A DNA stretch of 64,000 nucleotides from DASUPK01 sp963747425 (GCA_963747425.1 CAVVFJ010000008.1:248001-312000); one strand, 5' to 3'. Shown: positions 16,128 through 25,377, counted from the first letter of the stretch. Notes: generated by a model from the sequence alone, not told the origin. Made by a program: numbers and translations.

Positions 16128-17031
16128 GCTGAATGTGCAGCGTCTCAAGGTGCTCCGGGAGGTCCTCGCACAGGGCTCGTTCTCCGAGGCGGCGAGCGCG
16201 CTCAACTACACGCAGTCGGCCGTCTCCCAGGCCATCGCCACGCTCGAGGCGGAGGCCGGGGTGCCCCTGATCGAGCGCGACCGCCGCGGCCTGCGCCCGA
16301 CCATCGCGGGCGAGCGGCTGAATGAGCACGGCGCGCTGATCCTCACCCAGCTCGAGGCGGCCGAGGCGGAGCTCGGCGCGATCGCGGGCATCAAGGGCGG
16401 CGAGCTGCGCATGGCCTCATTCCCGACCGCGGGCGCGACCCTGATGCCGCTGGTCATCGCCGCCTTCCGCAGCGCCCACCCCGATGTCGTCCTCAGCCTG
16501 GTCGAGGGTGAGCCCGAGGAGGTCACCCCGCGCCTGCGCGACGGTGAGTTCGATCTCGGCCTGATCTTCGAGTTCGAGGGGAGCGGCGAGCTTGGGCCCG
16601 GCCTGAGGAGCACGCCGTTGTTCGAGGATCCGATGAAGCTCGCCCTGCCAAAGGGCCACCCGCTGGCGCGCAAGGAGCGGGTCGAGCTGGCCGACCTCGC
16701 GGACGAGGCCTGGGTGCAGACCTCGGAAGCCAGCGCGTGCGCCCGCCACGTCGTGCGGATCTGTCGCGCCGCCGGCTTCGAGCCCCGCGTGTCCTTCGAG
16801 AGCGACGACTATCTGACGGTGCAGGGCCTGGTGGCTGCCGGCGTCGGGGTGGCTCTGATCCCGCAGCTGGCCCTGTCGCAGACGGTCAGCTACGACATCG
16901 CGATGACGGAGCTCGATCCGGCTCCCGTGCGCCACGTGGTCGCCGCGACCCGCGGGGCCGGCGTCTCATTGCCCGCCGCGGCATCGATGCTGGACCTGCT
17001 CCAGAACACCGCTCGCCAGTATCAGCTCTAG
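16126..17031 (+). CDS. LysR-type transcriptional regulator
   Basis: 301 aa. The winged helix at residues 2-60 has LREVLAQGSFSEAASALNYT and QSAVSQAIATLEAEAGVPLI, the standard LysR HTH. The effector domain starts near residue 90 (GGELRMASFPTAGATLMPL) and includes LVAAGVGVALIPQLAL. The frame is open to a TTG at 16099, but the ATG at 16126 fits the family start. It has almost no leader beyond the palindrome that overlaps its start codon. A strong terminator follows. The second LysR gene at 62120 has a very similar HTH and arrangement. Confidence 0.9.
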   Translation: MLNVQRLKVLREVLAQGSFSEAASALNYTQSAVSQAIATLEAEAGVPLIERDRRGLRPTIAGERLNEHGALILTQLEAAEAELGAIAGIKGGELRMASFPTAGATLMPLVIAAFRSAHPDVVLSLVEGEPEEVTPRLRDGEFDLGLIFEFEGSGELGPGLRSTPLFEDPMKLALPKGHPLARKERVELADLADEAWVQTSEASACARHVVRICRAAGFEPRVSFESDDYLTVQGLVAAGVGVALIPQLALSQTVSYDIAMTELDPAPVRHVVAATRGAGVSLPAAASMLDLLQNTARQYQL

Positions 17032-17052
17032 AAATGGCCGAGTCCAGAAAGA

Positions 17053-17082
17053 CGTCGCCCCCGCCTTGCGGCGGGGGCGACG
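17053..17082. terminator. Strong GC hairpin terminator between convergent genes
   Basis: A perfect 13-bp stem CGTCGCCCCCGCC / GGCGGGGGCGACG with a TTGC loop lies 21 bases after the LysR stop and 30 bases before the convergent amt stop. It should serve both genes. Confidence 0.88.
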
Positions 17083-17112
17083 CTTGCTGCCTCGGGTTTG
17101 CTGTCGACTTCG

Positions 17113-18429
17113 CTAGCTGGCCGCTCCCGATGGGTACGCGAGCGAGGGCACGTCCGAGGGATAGACCTCGTGGCCGTGTACGGCCAGGTCGCCCTCCTCC
17201 ATGTCCTCCTCGCTCATGCGGAGCGAGACGAACAAACCGATGACCTTGAGGACGATGTACGTCCCCACCGCCGTGAACACGATCACCCAGAGCGCCGTCA
17301 GAGCCTGCCACTTGAGCAGGTCCCAGGAGCCCGAGATGATGCCCGGAGCGGAGCCCATCGCCTCGTTGGCGAAGACACCCGTCAGGAGACCGCCGGCGAG
17401 ACCGGCGAACCCGTGCGTGTAGATCACGCCGAGGGTGTCGTCGACGTTGCGGAACGGAGCCGCTCGGCTCAGGTAGTTGAGCGCGAAGTAGGCGATCAGA
17501 CCCGCAATCAGCCCGATTGCGAGCGCGCCCCAGCCGTTCACGAAACCGGCGGCAGGCGTGATCGCCACGAGCCCGGTGATCATCCCGTTGACGCTGGAGA
17601 TCAGGCTCGGCTTGTGACCGGTCAGGTAGTCGCATCCGACCCAGACCAGGAAAGCGACGGCCGCGCAGAGGTTCGTGTTCAGAATCGCTGCGCCGGCGAT
17701 GTCGTTCGCCAGGTAGGGGTCACCACCGTTGAACCCGTTCCATCCGAGCCACAGCAGCCCTGCGCCCGTCGCAACCATCAGCAGGTTGTTGGGTGCGTCG
17801 ATCTCGCGATCGCGCTGCAGCCGGGGCCCGATCACCGCCGCGAAGACGAAGCCGGAGACACCGGCCGCCAGGTGGATCACGTAGCCGCCGGAGAAGTCCA
17901 GCGCGCCATGCTGTGCGAAATACCCACCGCCCCAGATCAGGAAGGCGTTGACCGTGTAGATCAAGCTGGTCCAGATGATCACGTATGGGATCCAGGCGCG
18001 GAAATTAACCCGGCCCAGGACCGATCCGAGTGCAAGGATCGGCGTGATCGCAGCGAACACGATCTGGAAGTAGGCAAGCGTCGACTGCGGGAAGACCTGG
18101 TCGCCGACCAACGGGATGTTCCCTTGGCGGAGTAGGGCGTCGCTGCTCAGGATCGAGCCGGGCCGCCCCCACATGTTCCCGAAGAAGCCGCTGTCCGCTC
18201 CGAAGATGTGAATCGGGTCCCCGAAGCCCATCTTGAAGCCGTACAGCACCCAAACGACCAGCACCAGCGCGAACGCGATGAAGGCCATCATCATCGAGTT
18301 CACGGACCAGCGCTTCTGCATCACGCCGCCATATAGGACGACGAGTCCGGGCACGCTCATCAGACCGACCAGCGTTGCTGCGGTCATCTGCCAAGCGTTG
18401 TCGCCAGGACTCAACCAGTTGAGATCCAT
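17113..18429 (-). CDS. amt: Ammonium transporter
   Basis: 438 aa, about 11 transmembrane helices. Amt family marks: VGLMSVPGLVVLYGGVMQK near the N-terminus, DFSGGYVIHLAAGVSG with the first pore His, LLWLGWNGFNGG, and LGVIYTHGFAGLAGGLLTG with the second pore His. It conducts ammonium/ammonia across the membrane for nitrogen assimilation. No PII (glnK) gene is next to it, unlike in many bacteria. AAGGA lies about 12 bases before the ATG. The 206 bases upstream to the next divergent gene hold no recognisable gene and presumably the promoter. Confidence 0.95.
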   Translation of the reverse strand: MDLNWLSPGDNAWQMTAATLVGLMSVPGLVVLYGGVMQKRWSVNSMMMAFIAFALVLVVWVLYGFKMGFGDPIHIFGADSGFFGNMWGRPGSILSSDALLRQGNIPLVGDQVFPQSTLAYFQIVFAAITPILALGSVLGRVNFRAWIPYVIIWTSLIYTVNAFLIWGGGYFAQHGALDFSGGYVIHLAAGVSGFVFAAVIGPRLQRDREIDAPNNLLMVATGAGLLWLGWNGFNGGDPYLANDIAGAAILNTNLCAAVAFLVWVGCDYLTGHKPSLISSVNGMITGLVAITPAAGFVNGWGALAIGLIAGLIAYFALNYLSRAAPFRNVDDTLGVIYTHGFAGLAGGLLTGVFANEAMGSAPGIISGSWDLLKWQALTALWVIVFTAVGTYIVLKVIGLFVSLRMSEEDMEEGDLAVHGHEVYPSDVPSLAYPSGAAS

Positions 18430-18635
18430 AGCCTGGTGTTTTCCTTTCTGATCAAGGGCGGAGCCGGGCGCTCCAACACGGAACGCCCCTCCTAGAGGGA
18501 CCCGCCCAGTGGCAGACGGAAGCGTGCCGGGGCCGCGGCCGCCTCACCACATACCGAAGTCCAAAGATTGGCGGCGAGCGGTTCGCCACACTGTCGGACC
18601 CGCGCCTGGAAACGCCCGCTAACCTGGCCCGCTCG

Positions 18636-19022
18636 ATGCCGCTGCAGGGACACTGGAACCGGGTCAACACGCCGCTTCGCAAGCTCACCAGGCGGGAGCG
18701 GAACGTGGCGATCGGGGCGGTGGTGGTCAGCGTCGTCGCGATCCTCGCGGTCGTCCTGGCCACGGCCGGCAACAGCGAGCCGAAAGCGGGCCCGGGCTGT
18801 ATCTACGCGATCATCCCCGGGGTCATGGGGGCGGAGCCGGTTGACGCCTGCGGGCGGCAGGCGGAGTTCGTCTGCGCGAAGCACGCGACCGCCAACCGGC
18901 CTGGTTCCGAGACCATCAGGGACGCGTGCACGAAGGCCAAGATCGTGGTCTCGCCCGAGGTCGCCAAGCAGGTCGAGACGGCTCCCGGCTTCCCGCACAG
19001 AAGCACGGCAACGGGCCTATAG
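18636..19022 (+). CDS. Small single-pass membrane protein with four extracytoplasmic Cys
   Basis: 128 aa, not recognised. A basic cytoplasmic start (LRKLTRRERN) is followed by one transmembrane helix (about residues 24-44) and an exported part with four Cys (GCIYAIIPGVMG, DACGRQAEFVCAK, DACTKAKI) that could form two disulfides. The sequence TRRERNVAIGAVVVSVVAIL is typical of short actinobacterial membrane proteins of unknown role. It lies 18 bases upstream of the YcaQ-like gene and may be co-transcribed with it. Confidence 0.6.
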   Translation: MPLQGHWNRVNTPLRKLTRRERNVAIGAVVVSVVAILAVVLATAGNSEPKAGPGCIYAIIPGVMGAEPVDACGRQAEFVCAKHATANRPGSETIRDACTKAKIVVSPEVAKQVETAPGFPHRSTATGL

Positions 19023-19040
19023 CCGACCTGGATCTGAGGC

Positions 19041-20096
19041 GTGGCCGCGCCGGACCGGACCCTCAAGGAGCTCGATCTGAACCGGGCACTGCTCGCGCGC
19101 CAGATGCTCCTGGAGCGGGTGAAGGGGCCGATCCCGAAGGTCCTGGACCGGATGGGGACGCTGCAGGCGCAGTACGCGCCCTCGATGTACATCGGCCTCT
19201 GGTCGAGGATGCTGGGGTTCGAACGGGAGCAGCTCGACCGAGGGCTCGAGCGGGGCACGGTTGTCCAGGGAACGATGATGCGCGCCACCATCCATCTCGT
19301 CTCGAAGGCGGACTACTGGCCGATTGCGATCGGCGTCAGGCGCGTGCGACGCGAGGCCTGGCTGGCCGCCTCCTACCGGAGGGACTACAGCGCCTCGCAG
19401 ATGTCGGCCGCGGCCAAGAAGCTGCGAGCGCGGATCGGCGACGGCACCATGGGCCGCAAGGAGATCCACGAGCTGCTCGGCGATGACAGCGTCGTCACGA
19501 ACGGGGTGAACATGTGGCTCGACCTCGTCCGGGTGCCGCCCTCCGGTACGTGGGAGCGCCGTCGCGCCGACCTCTACGCCATGGCGGAGCACTGGCTCAG
19601 TGCGACGCCCAAGAAGCTCGACGAGCGAGCCGGCATCGAGCTGCTGGTGCGGCGCTATCTCGGCGGCTTTGGCCCCGCTCCGGTTGTCGACATCGCCAAC
19701 TGGGCCGGCATGCACCCGAAGCGGGTCCAGCCCGTGGTCGATTCGATGAAGCTTCGCTCCTTCGACTCCGAGGACGGAGCTGTGCTGGTCGATCTGCCTC
19801 GAGCGCCGCTCCCCGATCCGGAGTCGCCCGCGCCGCCGCGCTTCATCGGCACCTGGGACGCGATGCTCCTCACCCACGCCCGCCGAACAGGCGTGCTCCC
19901 CGAGCACCACCGCCCGAAGGTCTTCAACACGCGCACGCCCCAATCCGTGCCGACCTTCACGGTGGACGGAAGGGTCGCAGGGAGCTGGAAGTTCGAGAAG
20001 GGCAAGGTGAAGCTCGATCCGTTCGAGCGGCTGGACGCGGCCGCGAAGCGGGAGCTTTCCACCGAGGCGGATCGGCTCGCCGAGCTACACGCCTAG
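19041..20096 (+). CDS. Winged-helix DNA-binding protein of the HTH_42 / YcaQ family
   Basis: 351 aa from a GTG. The line ARQMLLERVKGPIPKVLDRM, LQAQYAPSMYIGLWSRM and TMMRATIHLVSKADYWPI is the conserved start of the family. Later parts are FGPAPVVDIANWAGM, FIGTWDAMLLTHARRTGVLP and RVAGSWKFEKGKVKLDPF. E. coli YcaQ is a DNA glycosylase that unhooks interstrand crosslinks; actinobacterial members are less studied, so repair is inferred. The stop region overlaps the convergent hydrolase gene by 12 bases. Confidence 0.8.
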   Translation: MAAPDRTLKELDLNRALLARQMLLERVKGPIPKVLDRMGTLQAQYAPSMYIGLWSRMLGFEREQLDRGLERGTVVQGTMMRATIHLVSKADYWPIAIGVRRVRREAWLAASYRRDYSASQMSAAAKKLRARIGDGTMGRKEIHELLGDDSVVTNGVNMWLDLVRVPPSGTWERRRADLYAMAEHWLSATPKKLDERAGIELLVRRYLGGFGPAPVVDIANWAGMHPKRVQPVVDSMKLRSFDSEDGAVLVDLPRAPLPDPESPAPPRFIGTWDAMLLTHARRTGVLPEHHRPKVFNTRTPQSVPTFTVDGRVAGSWKFEKGKVKLDPFERLDAAAKRELSTEADRLAELHA

Positions 20097-20696
20097 CACC
20101 GGCAGCCACTCCCGGACGGCGGCCTCGATTGCCTCCGGGTCCGACTTGAGACCGTGATCGCCGCGCACCTGGACCACCTGTCGCTTACGCCCTTCCGGTG
20201 GCATTCCGAAGCGGTCGCTCTCGCCTTGGACGACAAGCACCGGGAGCTTGACCGCCTCCAGCTCCGGCAGGCGGCTCTGAGGCGGCTTGTCGCCGCGGCG
20301 CGGCGGAAGCAGCGGGAACGCCAGGCAGAGCACGGCCATCGCTCCCGTCGACTCGACCGTGCGGCAGGCGACGCGGCCGCCGAGCGAGCGTCCCCCGACG
20401 ACGAGCGGCATGCTCGCCAGCTCGTTCGCCCGCAGGTGCTCGACCACCGCCACCCATGCCGCGTCGAGCTGCTTGGCGCCGGCCGGCGAGCGGCGGCCCG
20501 CGACGCGGTAGGGCTGCTCGACAAGCGCGACCGCGAATCCCTCTTCGAGTGCGGCACCCGTCGCCGCAACGAGGTCGGGCGCCTCGACTCCGCCGCCGGC
20601 CCCATGTCCGAGGACGAGAGCGCCTTTCGGAGCATCGGCAGGGTGCAGGTGGACCCGAGCGGGGCCGGAGGGAGTGTCGACTTGCGTGGGCGCCAA
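20085..20696 (-). CDS. Small alpha/beta hydrolase (dienelactone-hydrolase-like)
   Basis: 203 aa. Features: ALVLGHGAGGGVEAPDL with the oxyanion HG, MPLVVGGRSLGGRVACR with the nucleophile Ser in G-R-S-L-G, LPVLVVQGESDRFG with the acid, and QVRGDHGLKS with the catalytic His. This matches the compact KANL3/Tex30-like or dienelactone-hydrolase-like group. The substrate is unknown. It overlaps the end of the convergent YcaQ-like gene. Confidence 0.82.
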   Translation of the reverse strand: MAPTQVDTPSGPARVHLHPADAPKGALVLGHGAGGGVEAPDLVAATGAALEEGFAVALVEQPYRVAGRRSPAGAKQLDAAWVAVVEHLRANELASMPLVVGGRSLGGRVACRTVESTGAMAVLCLAFPLLPPRRGDKPPQSRLPELEAVKLPVLVVQGESDRFGMPPEGRKRQVVQVRGDHGLKSDPEAIEAAVREWLPVLGV

Positions 20697-20729
20697 GCGC
20701 GGATAGATTAGGTTTCCGGCGCGATGGAG

Positions 20730-21125
20730 CTAGGCCGTGTTCAGTGCCACGGCGGCGTGAATCAGCGCCTTCAACGCCTCTTCGTCGATCTCGTCGCCCT
20801 CATGGAGGTCGATCGCACGCCTGGTGTTTCCCTCGAGGCTGGCGTTGAAGAGGCCTGACGGGTCCTCCAGCGAGGCGCCCTTGGCGAAGGTCATCTTCAC
20901 GGCGCTGTTGTAGGCCTCACCGGTGCAGATCATTCCGTCATGGGACCAGACCGGTGTTCCGGGGTTCGTGGGCTTCACCCACTTCCACTCCTCGACGACC
21001 TCGGGGTCCGCTTCCCTGATGATCCCTCGCACCTTGGCGAGGGTCTCGCCCCGCCAATCACCCAGCTCCTCGATCCTCGCGTCGATCAGCTGAGAGGGAG
21101 AGTCTCCTTCTGCTGCTTTCGTCAT
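20730..21125 (-). CDS. DUF1801 domain protein
   Basis: 131 aa. Matches the YdhG/DUF1801 pattern: LGDWRGETLAKVRGIIREAD, VVEEWKWVKPTNPGTPVWSH, GMICTGEAYNSAVKMTFAKG and the end RRAIDLHEGDEIDEEALKAL. The family has a compact alpha/beta fold and no established biochemical role. It ends 9 bases before the tRNA-Ala gene on the same strand. Confidence 0.82.
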   Translation of the reverse strand: MTKAAEGDSPSQLIDARIEELGDWRGETLAKVRGIIREADPEVVEEWKWVKPTNPGTPVWSHDGMICTGEAYNSAVKMTFAKGASLEDPSGLFNASLEGNTRRAIDLHEGDEIDEEALKALIHAAVALNTA

Positions 21126-21134
21126 GGTTTTCAG

Positions 21135-21207
21135 TGGAGCTAGCCGGACTCGAACCGGCGACCTCCTGGGTGCGATCCAGGCGCTCTCCCAACTGAGCTA
21201 TAGCCCC
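21135..21207 (-). tRNA. tRNA-Ala (anticodon CGC)
   Basis: The minus strand folds as a 73-nt cloverleaf: acceptor GGGGCTA/TAGCTCC with discriminator A, D arm GCTCAGTTGGGAGAGC, anticodon arm CCTGG-ATCGCAC-CCAGG and T arm GCCGG-TTCGAGT-CCGGC. The CGC anticodon reads GCG (Ala). CCA is not encoded. Confidence 0.95.
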
Positions 21208-21283
21208 GCATTGAGGTGGGACATATGTTGGCTCGCAGGGGACTTGGCAAGCGAGCCGGGGGCCAAGGATACGCTGTCTCAGC

Positions 21284-22594
21284 GTGAGGTTTGGACGGCG
21301 CCTGGCGCTCTTCTTCCTGCTGCTCGCGATCGTGCCCACCGCGGCGCTGATCGCCATCCTGCTGTTCGTCAGCAGCGATTCGCAGCAGGGCAAGGCCGAC
21401 GCGCGGCTCGCCGCCGGCCTGCAGACCGCTGTCGCTGTCTATGGAGGCCGCACGGAGGACGCCACGGCGGACGCGAAGCGTCTCGCGCGAGACCCGGAAC
21501 TGGCCGCGGCGCTGAGCGTGGTCGACCCATCTCGTCTTCGTGCGTTCGTCCGCAGCGCCCGGCGGGAGCCCGGAGTGATCAGGGTCGAGGTCCTCGACAA
21601 CGCCGGCCGCCGGATGGCGGCTGCCGGACCCGTCGATGCGGTTGCGTTCGCCCGAGTGGGCCTGACGGAGAACGCGCGTCCCGTCGGCGCCATCCGCCTG
21701 TCGACCACGACGGCGGACGAGTACGCCGCCGCCGTTCGCCGTCTGACCGATCGAGAGGTCGTGCTGAGCCGGGGGAACACGACCCTGGCGTCCACCGTGA
21801 CGCCGCCGCCGGAGCTCCTGCGACCGGACGAGACGGCCGACCTGACGATCGCAGGGGTCGACTATCGCGGCCATGCGGTCAGCCTCGACGCCAGGGACGG
21901 CGAGACCGTGCTGCTGCTCGGCCCGCCCAAGTCGGGGGGAGTGCTTGGGATCGGACCTCCGGCGCTCGCCATCCTGGTCTGGTTCCTGGTCGCCGCCGTC
22001 GTCCTGGCGTGGGCCCTCGCCCGGACCCTGACGCGCCTTCATCAGCGCGTCGAGCAGCAGGCCGTCACCGATCCGCTGACCGGTCTATGGAATCGGCGGC
22101 ACATGGCGGATACGCTCGAGCGGGAGGTGGCGCGCTCCAGGCGATTCGGGCACCCGATCTCGCTGATCATTCTCGATGTCGACGACTTCAAGCAGATCAA
22201 TGACAACCAGGGCCACATGCAGGGCGACATCGTCCTCGAGAAGGTCGCCGACGTCATTCGGGACGCGACACGGTCGATCGACGTGGCGGCACGCTACGGC
22301 GGCGATGAGCTCGCCCTGATCCTCGTCGAGACCGGGCGCGAGGGCGCGGGCATACTCGGCGAGCGCCTCGGCGAGCGCATGCGATCCACGGAGGTGCCCC
22401 TCAGGGAGGGCGGAACGATGGGCGTCACGATCAGCGTCGGCGTGGCGACGATCCCGGACTCCGCCGAGGACCTCGACTCCCTGGTCGATGCGGCGGACCG
22501 GGCCCTGTTGCGAGCCAAGAGGGCTGGAAAGAACCAGATTCGCGCCGCGCCCGCCACGAGAGCAGCGAGCGAAGTCCCTAGGCAACCACCGTAA
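21284..22594 (+). CDS. Membrane-bound diguanylate cyclase (GGDEF)
   Basis: 436 aa from a GTG. An N-terminal helix (about residues 7-29), an extracytoplasmic sensor of about 200 residues with a four-helix or CACHE-like look, a second helix (about 226-246) and a C-terminal GGDEF domain. The GGDEF domain shows TDPLTGLWNRRHM, IILDVDDFKQINDNQGHMQG, RYGGDELALIL (GGDEL signature) and GVTISVGVATIP. It makes c-di-GMP from two GTP; a GGDEL core is usually active. No RxxD inhibitory site is evident just before the signature. No EAL domain or partner is nearby. Confidence 0.92.
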   Translation: MRFGRRLALFFLLLAIVPTAALIAILLFVSSDSQQGKADARLAAGLQTAVAVYGGRTEDATADAKRLARDPELAAALSVVDPSRLRAFVRSARREPGVIRVEVLDNAGRRMAAAGPVDAVAFARVGLTENARPVGAIRLSTTTADEYAAAVRRLTDREVVLSRGNTTLASTVTPPPELLRPDETADLTIAGVDYRGHAVSLDARDGETVLLLGPPKSGGVLGIGPPALAILVWFLVAAVVLAWALARTLTRLHQRVEQQAVTDPLTGLWNRRHMADTLEREVARSRRFGHPISLIILDVDDFKQINDNQGHMQGDIVLEKVADVIRDATRSIDVAARYGGDELALILVETGREGAGILGERLGERMRSTEVPLREGGTMGVTISVGVATIPDSAEDLDSLVDAADRALLRAKRAGKNQIRAAPATRAASEVPRQPP

Positions 22595-22674
22595 ATTGGT
22601 CGCTCGGGTGCAGGTCCAGGCGACGATCCAGCTATCACATGTGCGCCTCAGCACCTAAGCTTTGAACCCTCGAG

Positions 22675-22687
22675 GCGGTCAGACCGC
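22675..22687. promoter_or_regulatory. Short palindrome just upstream of the acidic protein gene
   Basis: GCGGTC-A-GACCGC is a perfect 6+1+6 inverted repeat ending 5 bases before the ATG at 22693. It could be an operator or a small hairpin affecting translation. It is too short to be certain in GC-rich DNA. Confidence 0.3.
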
Positions 22688-22692
22688 GCATC

Positions 22693-23941
22693 ATGGGAAT
22701 ACTCGACGACGCGATTCGCGAACACCTCGATCTGAAGCGCAGGCACGGCGCCCGCGACGCCGATCTGCGCGAGATCGAAGATGAGGCGTTCGGTTCAACC
22801 GATCGCCCGGATCCGTTCGCGGCCAACGAGCTCTTCAACGAGGTCTCCTCGACCGGTACGGCGGAGGCGGAGCGTCCCGGCGCGGGCCCCTCTGAGGCCT
22901 CCGGAGGCCTGAGCGAGCCCGACGTGGGCGGGGAGGAGCCGACGAGGCTGGTCGAACCCGAAGCACTGCGTCCCTCCGAGCCCGGTGAGGAGGAGGACGA
23001 GCCCCGGTCCCCGGCCGAGCCCGCCCTGCCGCCGGAGGGGCTTGATGACGCGGAGCCGATCAGCCCGCCGGAGGGTCTTGACGCGACCCCCGGCCAGTTC
23101 GAGCTCCCGGGGCAGGATGAGATCCCGGGCCAGGAGCGCCTCGACGAACCGCCGTCGGAGTCCCTCGAGGACCTGATCGCGGAGGAGGAGCCGTTCCCGG
23201 AGGACGCCGCCGCACCGCATGCGCCGCCGCCCGAGGACCTGGCGGAGCCTGCCGCGCCCGCCGCTCCCCCAGAGCCGCAGGAGGCCGCCCAGCCTCCCCC
23301 AGAGCCAGAGCCAGAGCCCGAGCCCGAGCCCGAGCCGGAGCCGGAGCCCGGAGAGCTCGGTCCCCGATCCGCCTCCGCCTCCACCCTCGAGCGGCCTCGA
23401 GCCGCCGGGCCGGGCGCGGGGCAGGGTGGACGTCCCCACTCAGGAGCATCCACCGCCGGGGGAGACCGGTGGCCTGCCGCCACTGCCGCCCGAGCCGGGA
23501 TTCGAGCCGGAGCCGCTTGAGCCGGCCGAGGAGGCGCCGTCCGACGAGGGACCGCTGCCGGCAGCCGAGTCGTTCGCAGATGAGGAGGACGGCGGGGAGT
23601 CGGGGGGGCCGGCGCTCTACGACTTCGAGACCGACGAGGATCCAATCTCCTCACCGGGGCCCGCGCCCGCTGATGATGACTTCGAGGCACTCGGGCCGGC
23701 GGAGGAGGAGGCTCCCTACCTCGAGGAGGAGGAGCCCTACGCCGAGGAGCCCGTTTCCGGCACCGAGCCTCCCGCCGAGGAGCCCGGGACCGAGGTCAGG
23801 CCGGCACTCGAGGACGAGGAGGTCTACGAGGGCGGAGCGCCCGATCCGGAGGAGACCTACGAGGAGGAAGAGGGCGAGGAGGGGCTCTGGTTCGAGAAGG
23901 GCCCGCCTCAGGACTTCGACTTCGAGGACGAGAAGGACTAA
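22693..23941 (+). pseudogene. Very acidic Pro/Glu-rich protein, frame broken after a Glu-Pro repeat
   Basis: From the ATG at 22693 the first part reads MGILDDAIREHLDLKRRHGA, a compact and probably conserved N-terminal motif, then becomes rich in Glu, Pro and Ala. After eight Glu-Pro repeats the frame runs into unrelated sequence and stops at 23520. The next frame carries on in the same style (LPPEPGFEPEPLEPAEEAP, then YLEEEEPYAEEP) and ends at 23941. Removing one G at about 23350 (CCCGGAG instead of CCCGAG) joins both into 415 aa. The joined protein would be a cytoplasmic, intrinsically disordered polyanion. Either an indel in the assembly or a real frameshift is possible. Function unknown. 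Confidence 0.6.
23302..23349 (+). repeat. Eight tandem GAGCCN hexamers encoding Glu-Pro
   Basis: Codons alternate GAG and CCA/CCC/CCG eight times in the acidic protein gene. The tract directly precedes the point where the reading frame shifts, so slippage or miscalling in the repeat is a likely cause. Confidence 0.85.
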
Positions 23942-23971
23942 ACGGGTCGCGCTGTCGCGCGCCCTCGCATC
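23942..23971. repeat. Post-stop hairpin repeat, CTCGCATC type
   Basis: Begins right after the TAA at 23939-23941 with ACGGGTCGCGCTG and ends with CGCGCGCCCTCGCATC. It differs from the copy at 8493-8522 by one base. It ends 2 bases before the gdhA stop on the minus strand, so it lies between convergent genes and is a plausible two-way terminator. Confidence 0.65.
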
Positions 23972-23973
23972 GA

Positions 23974-25287
23974 CTACACGTACCCGCGGGTACGGCTCGC
24001 CTCGACCACTCTCTCGATTCCGACCAGGTAGGCGGCCTCGCGGAGCGAGATGCGCTCCTCCTTCGCCCGAGCCGACACGTCCCGGTACGCCCGGCGCATG
24101 ATCCCGCCGAGCTTGTCGTTGACCTCGCGCTCCGACCAGCGGAAGTGCTGGAGGTTCTGGACCCACTCGAAGTAGGAGCAGACGACCCCGCCGGCGTTCG
24201 CCATCACGTCCGGGATGACGTGAATGTCCTTCTCGTGCAGGATCTGGTCGGCAACCGGGGTGGTGGGGCTGTTGGCGCCCTCGATGATCATCTTGGTGTT
24301 GATCCGGTCGGCATTGCCCTCATGGATCATCCCGCCGAGGGCCGCCGGGATCAGGACGTCGCACTCGATCGCGAGCAGGTCGTCGGGGCTGATCACCTCG
24401 GTGCCGGGAAACTCCGTGAGCTTTCCTCCGTCACGCAGATGGGCGGCGAGGTCGTCGGCGTCGATGCCCTCGTCGCTGCGGATCGCACCCGTCGCATCCG
24501 AGGTCCCGATCATCCTGGCGCCGAGCTGCTGGAGGATGCGGGCGGCCCAGGAGCCGACGTTGCCGTACCCCTGGACCACGAAGGTGCTGTCCGCCGGGGT
24601 CAGCCCGATCTGTGGAGCCGCCTCCCGGAACATGTAGATGCAGCCACGGCCGGTGGCCTGCTCGCGGCCATAGGAGCCCTCGAGCGCGATCGGCTTGCCG
24701 GTGCAGATCGCCGGAGTGTGGCCGTGGAGCTTGCCGTACTCGTCCATCATCCAGGCCATCGTCTGGGCGTTGGTGCCGACGTCCGGTGCCGGAATGTCGC
24801 GCGTCGGGCCGAGGACCTTCTGGATCTTGTCCATGAACGAGCGCGTGATCGCCTGCAGCTCGGCACGGTCCATCCTGTCGGCGGGGACGTTGACGCCGCC
24901 CTTGGCGCCGCCGAACGGGATGTTGGCGACGGCGGTCTTCCAGGTCATCAGCGAGGCGAGGGCGCGAACCTCGTCGACGTCGACCTCGGGGTGGTAGCGG
25001 ATGCCTCCCTTGTAGGGCCCGCGGGCACCGTTGTGCTGGATCCGGTAGCCGGAGAAGGTGTGCACCTTGCCGTCGGCGAGCTTCACCGGGATCTGGACGG
25101 TGACCTCGCGGTAGGGGGTCCAGAAGACGGTGCGGATGTCGTCGGGCAGCTCGAGGCGCTCGACCGCTCGATCGAAGTAGAAGCGGACGATGTCGAGGTT
25201 GGACATCTCCGCGTGCCGAGCGGGGCCCGACTTCTCCGTCGCAGCCCCGTTCCCCGTCGGTTCAGGTCCTGTGGCCCTAGTTGCCAT
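23974..25287 (-). CDS. gdhA: Glutamate dehydrogenase (Glu/Leu/Phe/Val family)
   Basis: 437 aa. Interconverts glutamate and 2-oxoglutarate plus ammonia with a nicotinamide cofactor. Seen: HNGARGPYKGGIRYHPEVD, the catalytic Lys region TAVANIPFGGAKGGVNV, DIPAPDVGTNAQTMAWMMDE, and the Rossmann loop FVVQGYGNVGSWAARIL (G-x-G-x-x-G). The first 25 residues are a low-complexity leader. Glutamate rather than leucine preference is inferred from length and overall similarity. A tRNA-Ala gene starts 91 bases upstream in the divergent direction. Confidence 0.92.
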   Translation of the reverse strand: MATRATGPEPTGNGAATEKSGPARHAEMSNLDIVRFYFDRAVERLELPDDIRTVFWTPYREVTVQIPVKLADGKVHTFSGYRIQHNGARGPYKGGIRYHPEVDVDEVRALASLMTWKTAVANIPFGGAKGGVNVPADRMDRAELQAITRSFMDKIQKVLGPTRDIPAPDVGTNAQTMAWMMDEYGKLHGHTPAICTGKPIALEGSYGREQATGRGCIYMFREAAPQIGLTPADSTFVVQGYGNVGSWAARILQQLGARMIGTSDATGAIRSDEGIDADDLAAHLRDGGKLTEFPGTEVISPDDLLAIECDVLIPAALGGMIHEGNADRINTKMIIEGANSPTTPVADQILHEKDIHVIPDVMANAGGVVCSYFEWVQNLQHFRWSEREVNDKLGGIMRRAYRDVSARAKEERISLREAAYLVGIERVVEASRTRGYV

Positions 25288-25377
25288 TGCCCCTCGTGCT
25301 GGTGACGCCAGCCTGGCCAGTTTCTCACAGGAGCATTCGCGAGGTTGCGCATTCGCGTCCTACAATCGGCCTCCCAC

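Noticed and set aside
23302..23349. CRISPR-like or minisatellite array
   Set aside because: The hexamer repeats are in frame and encode Glu-Pro; there are no spacers.
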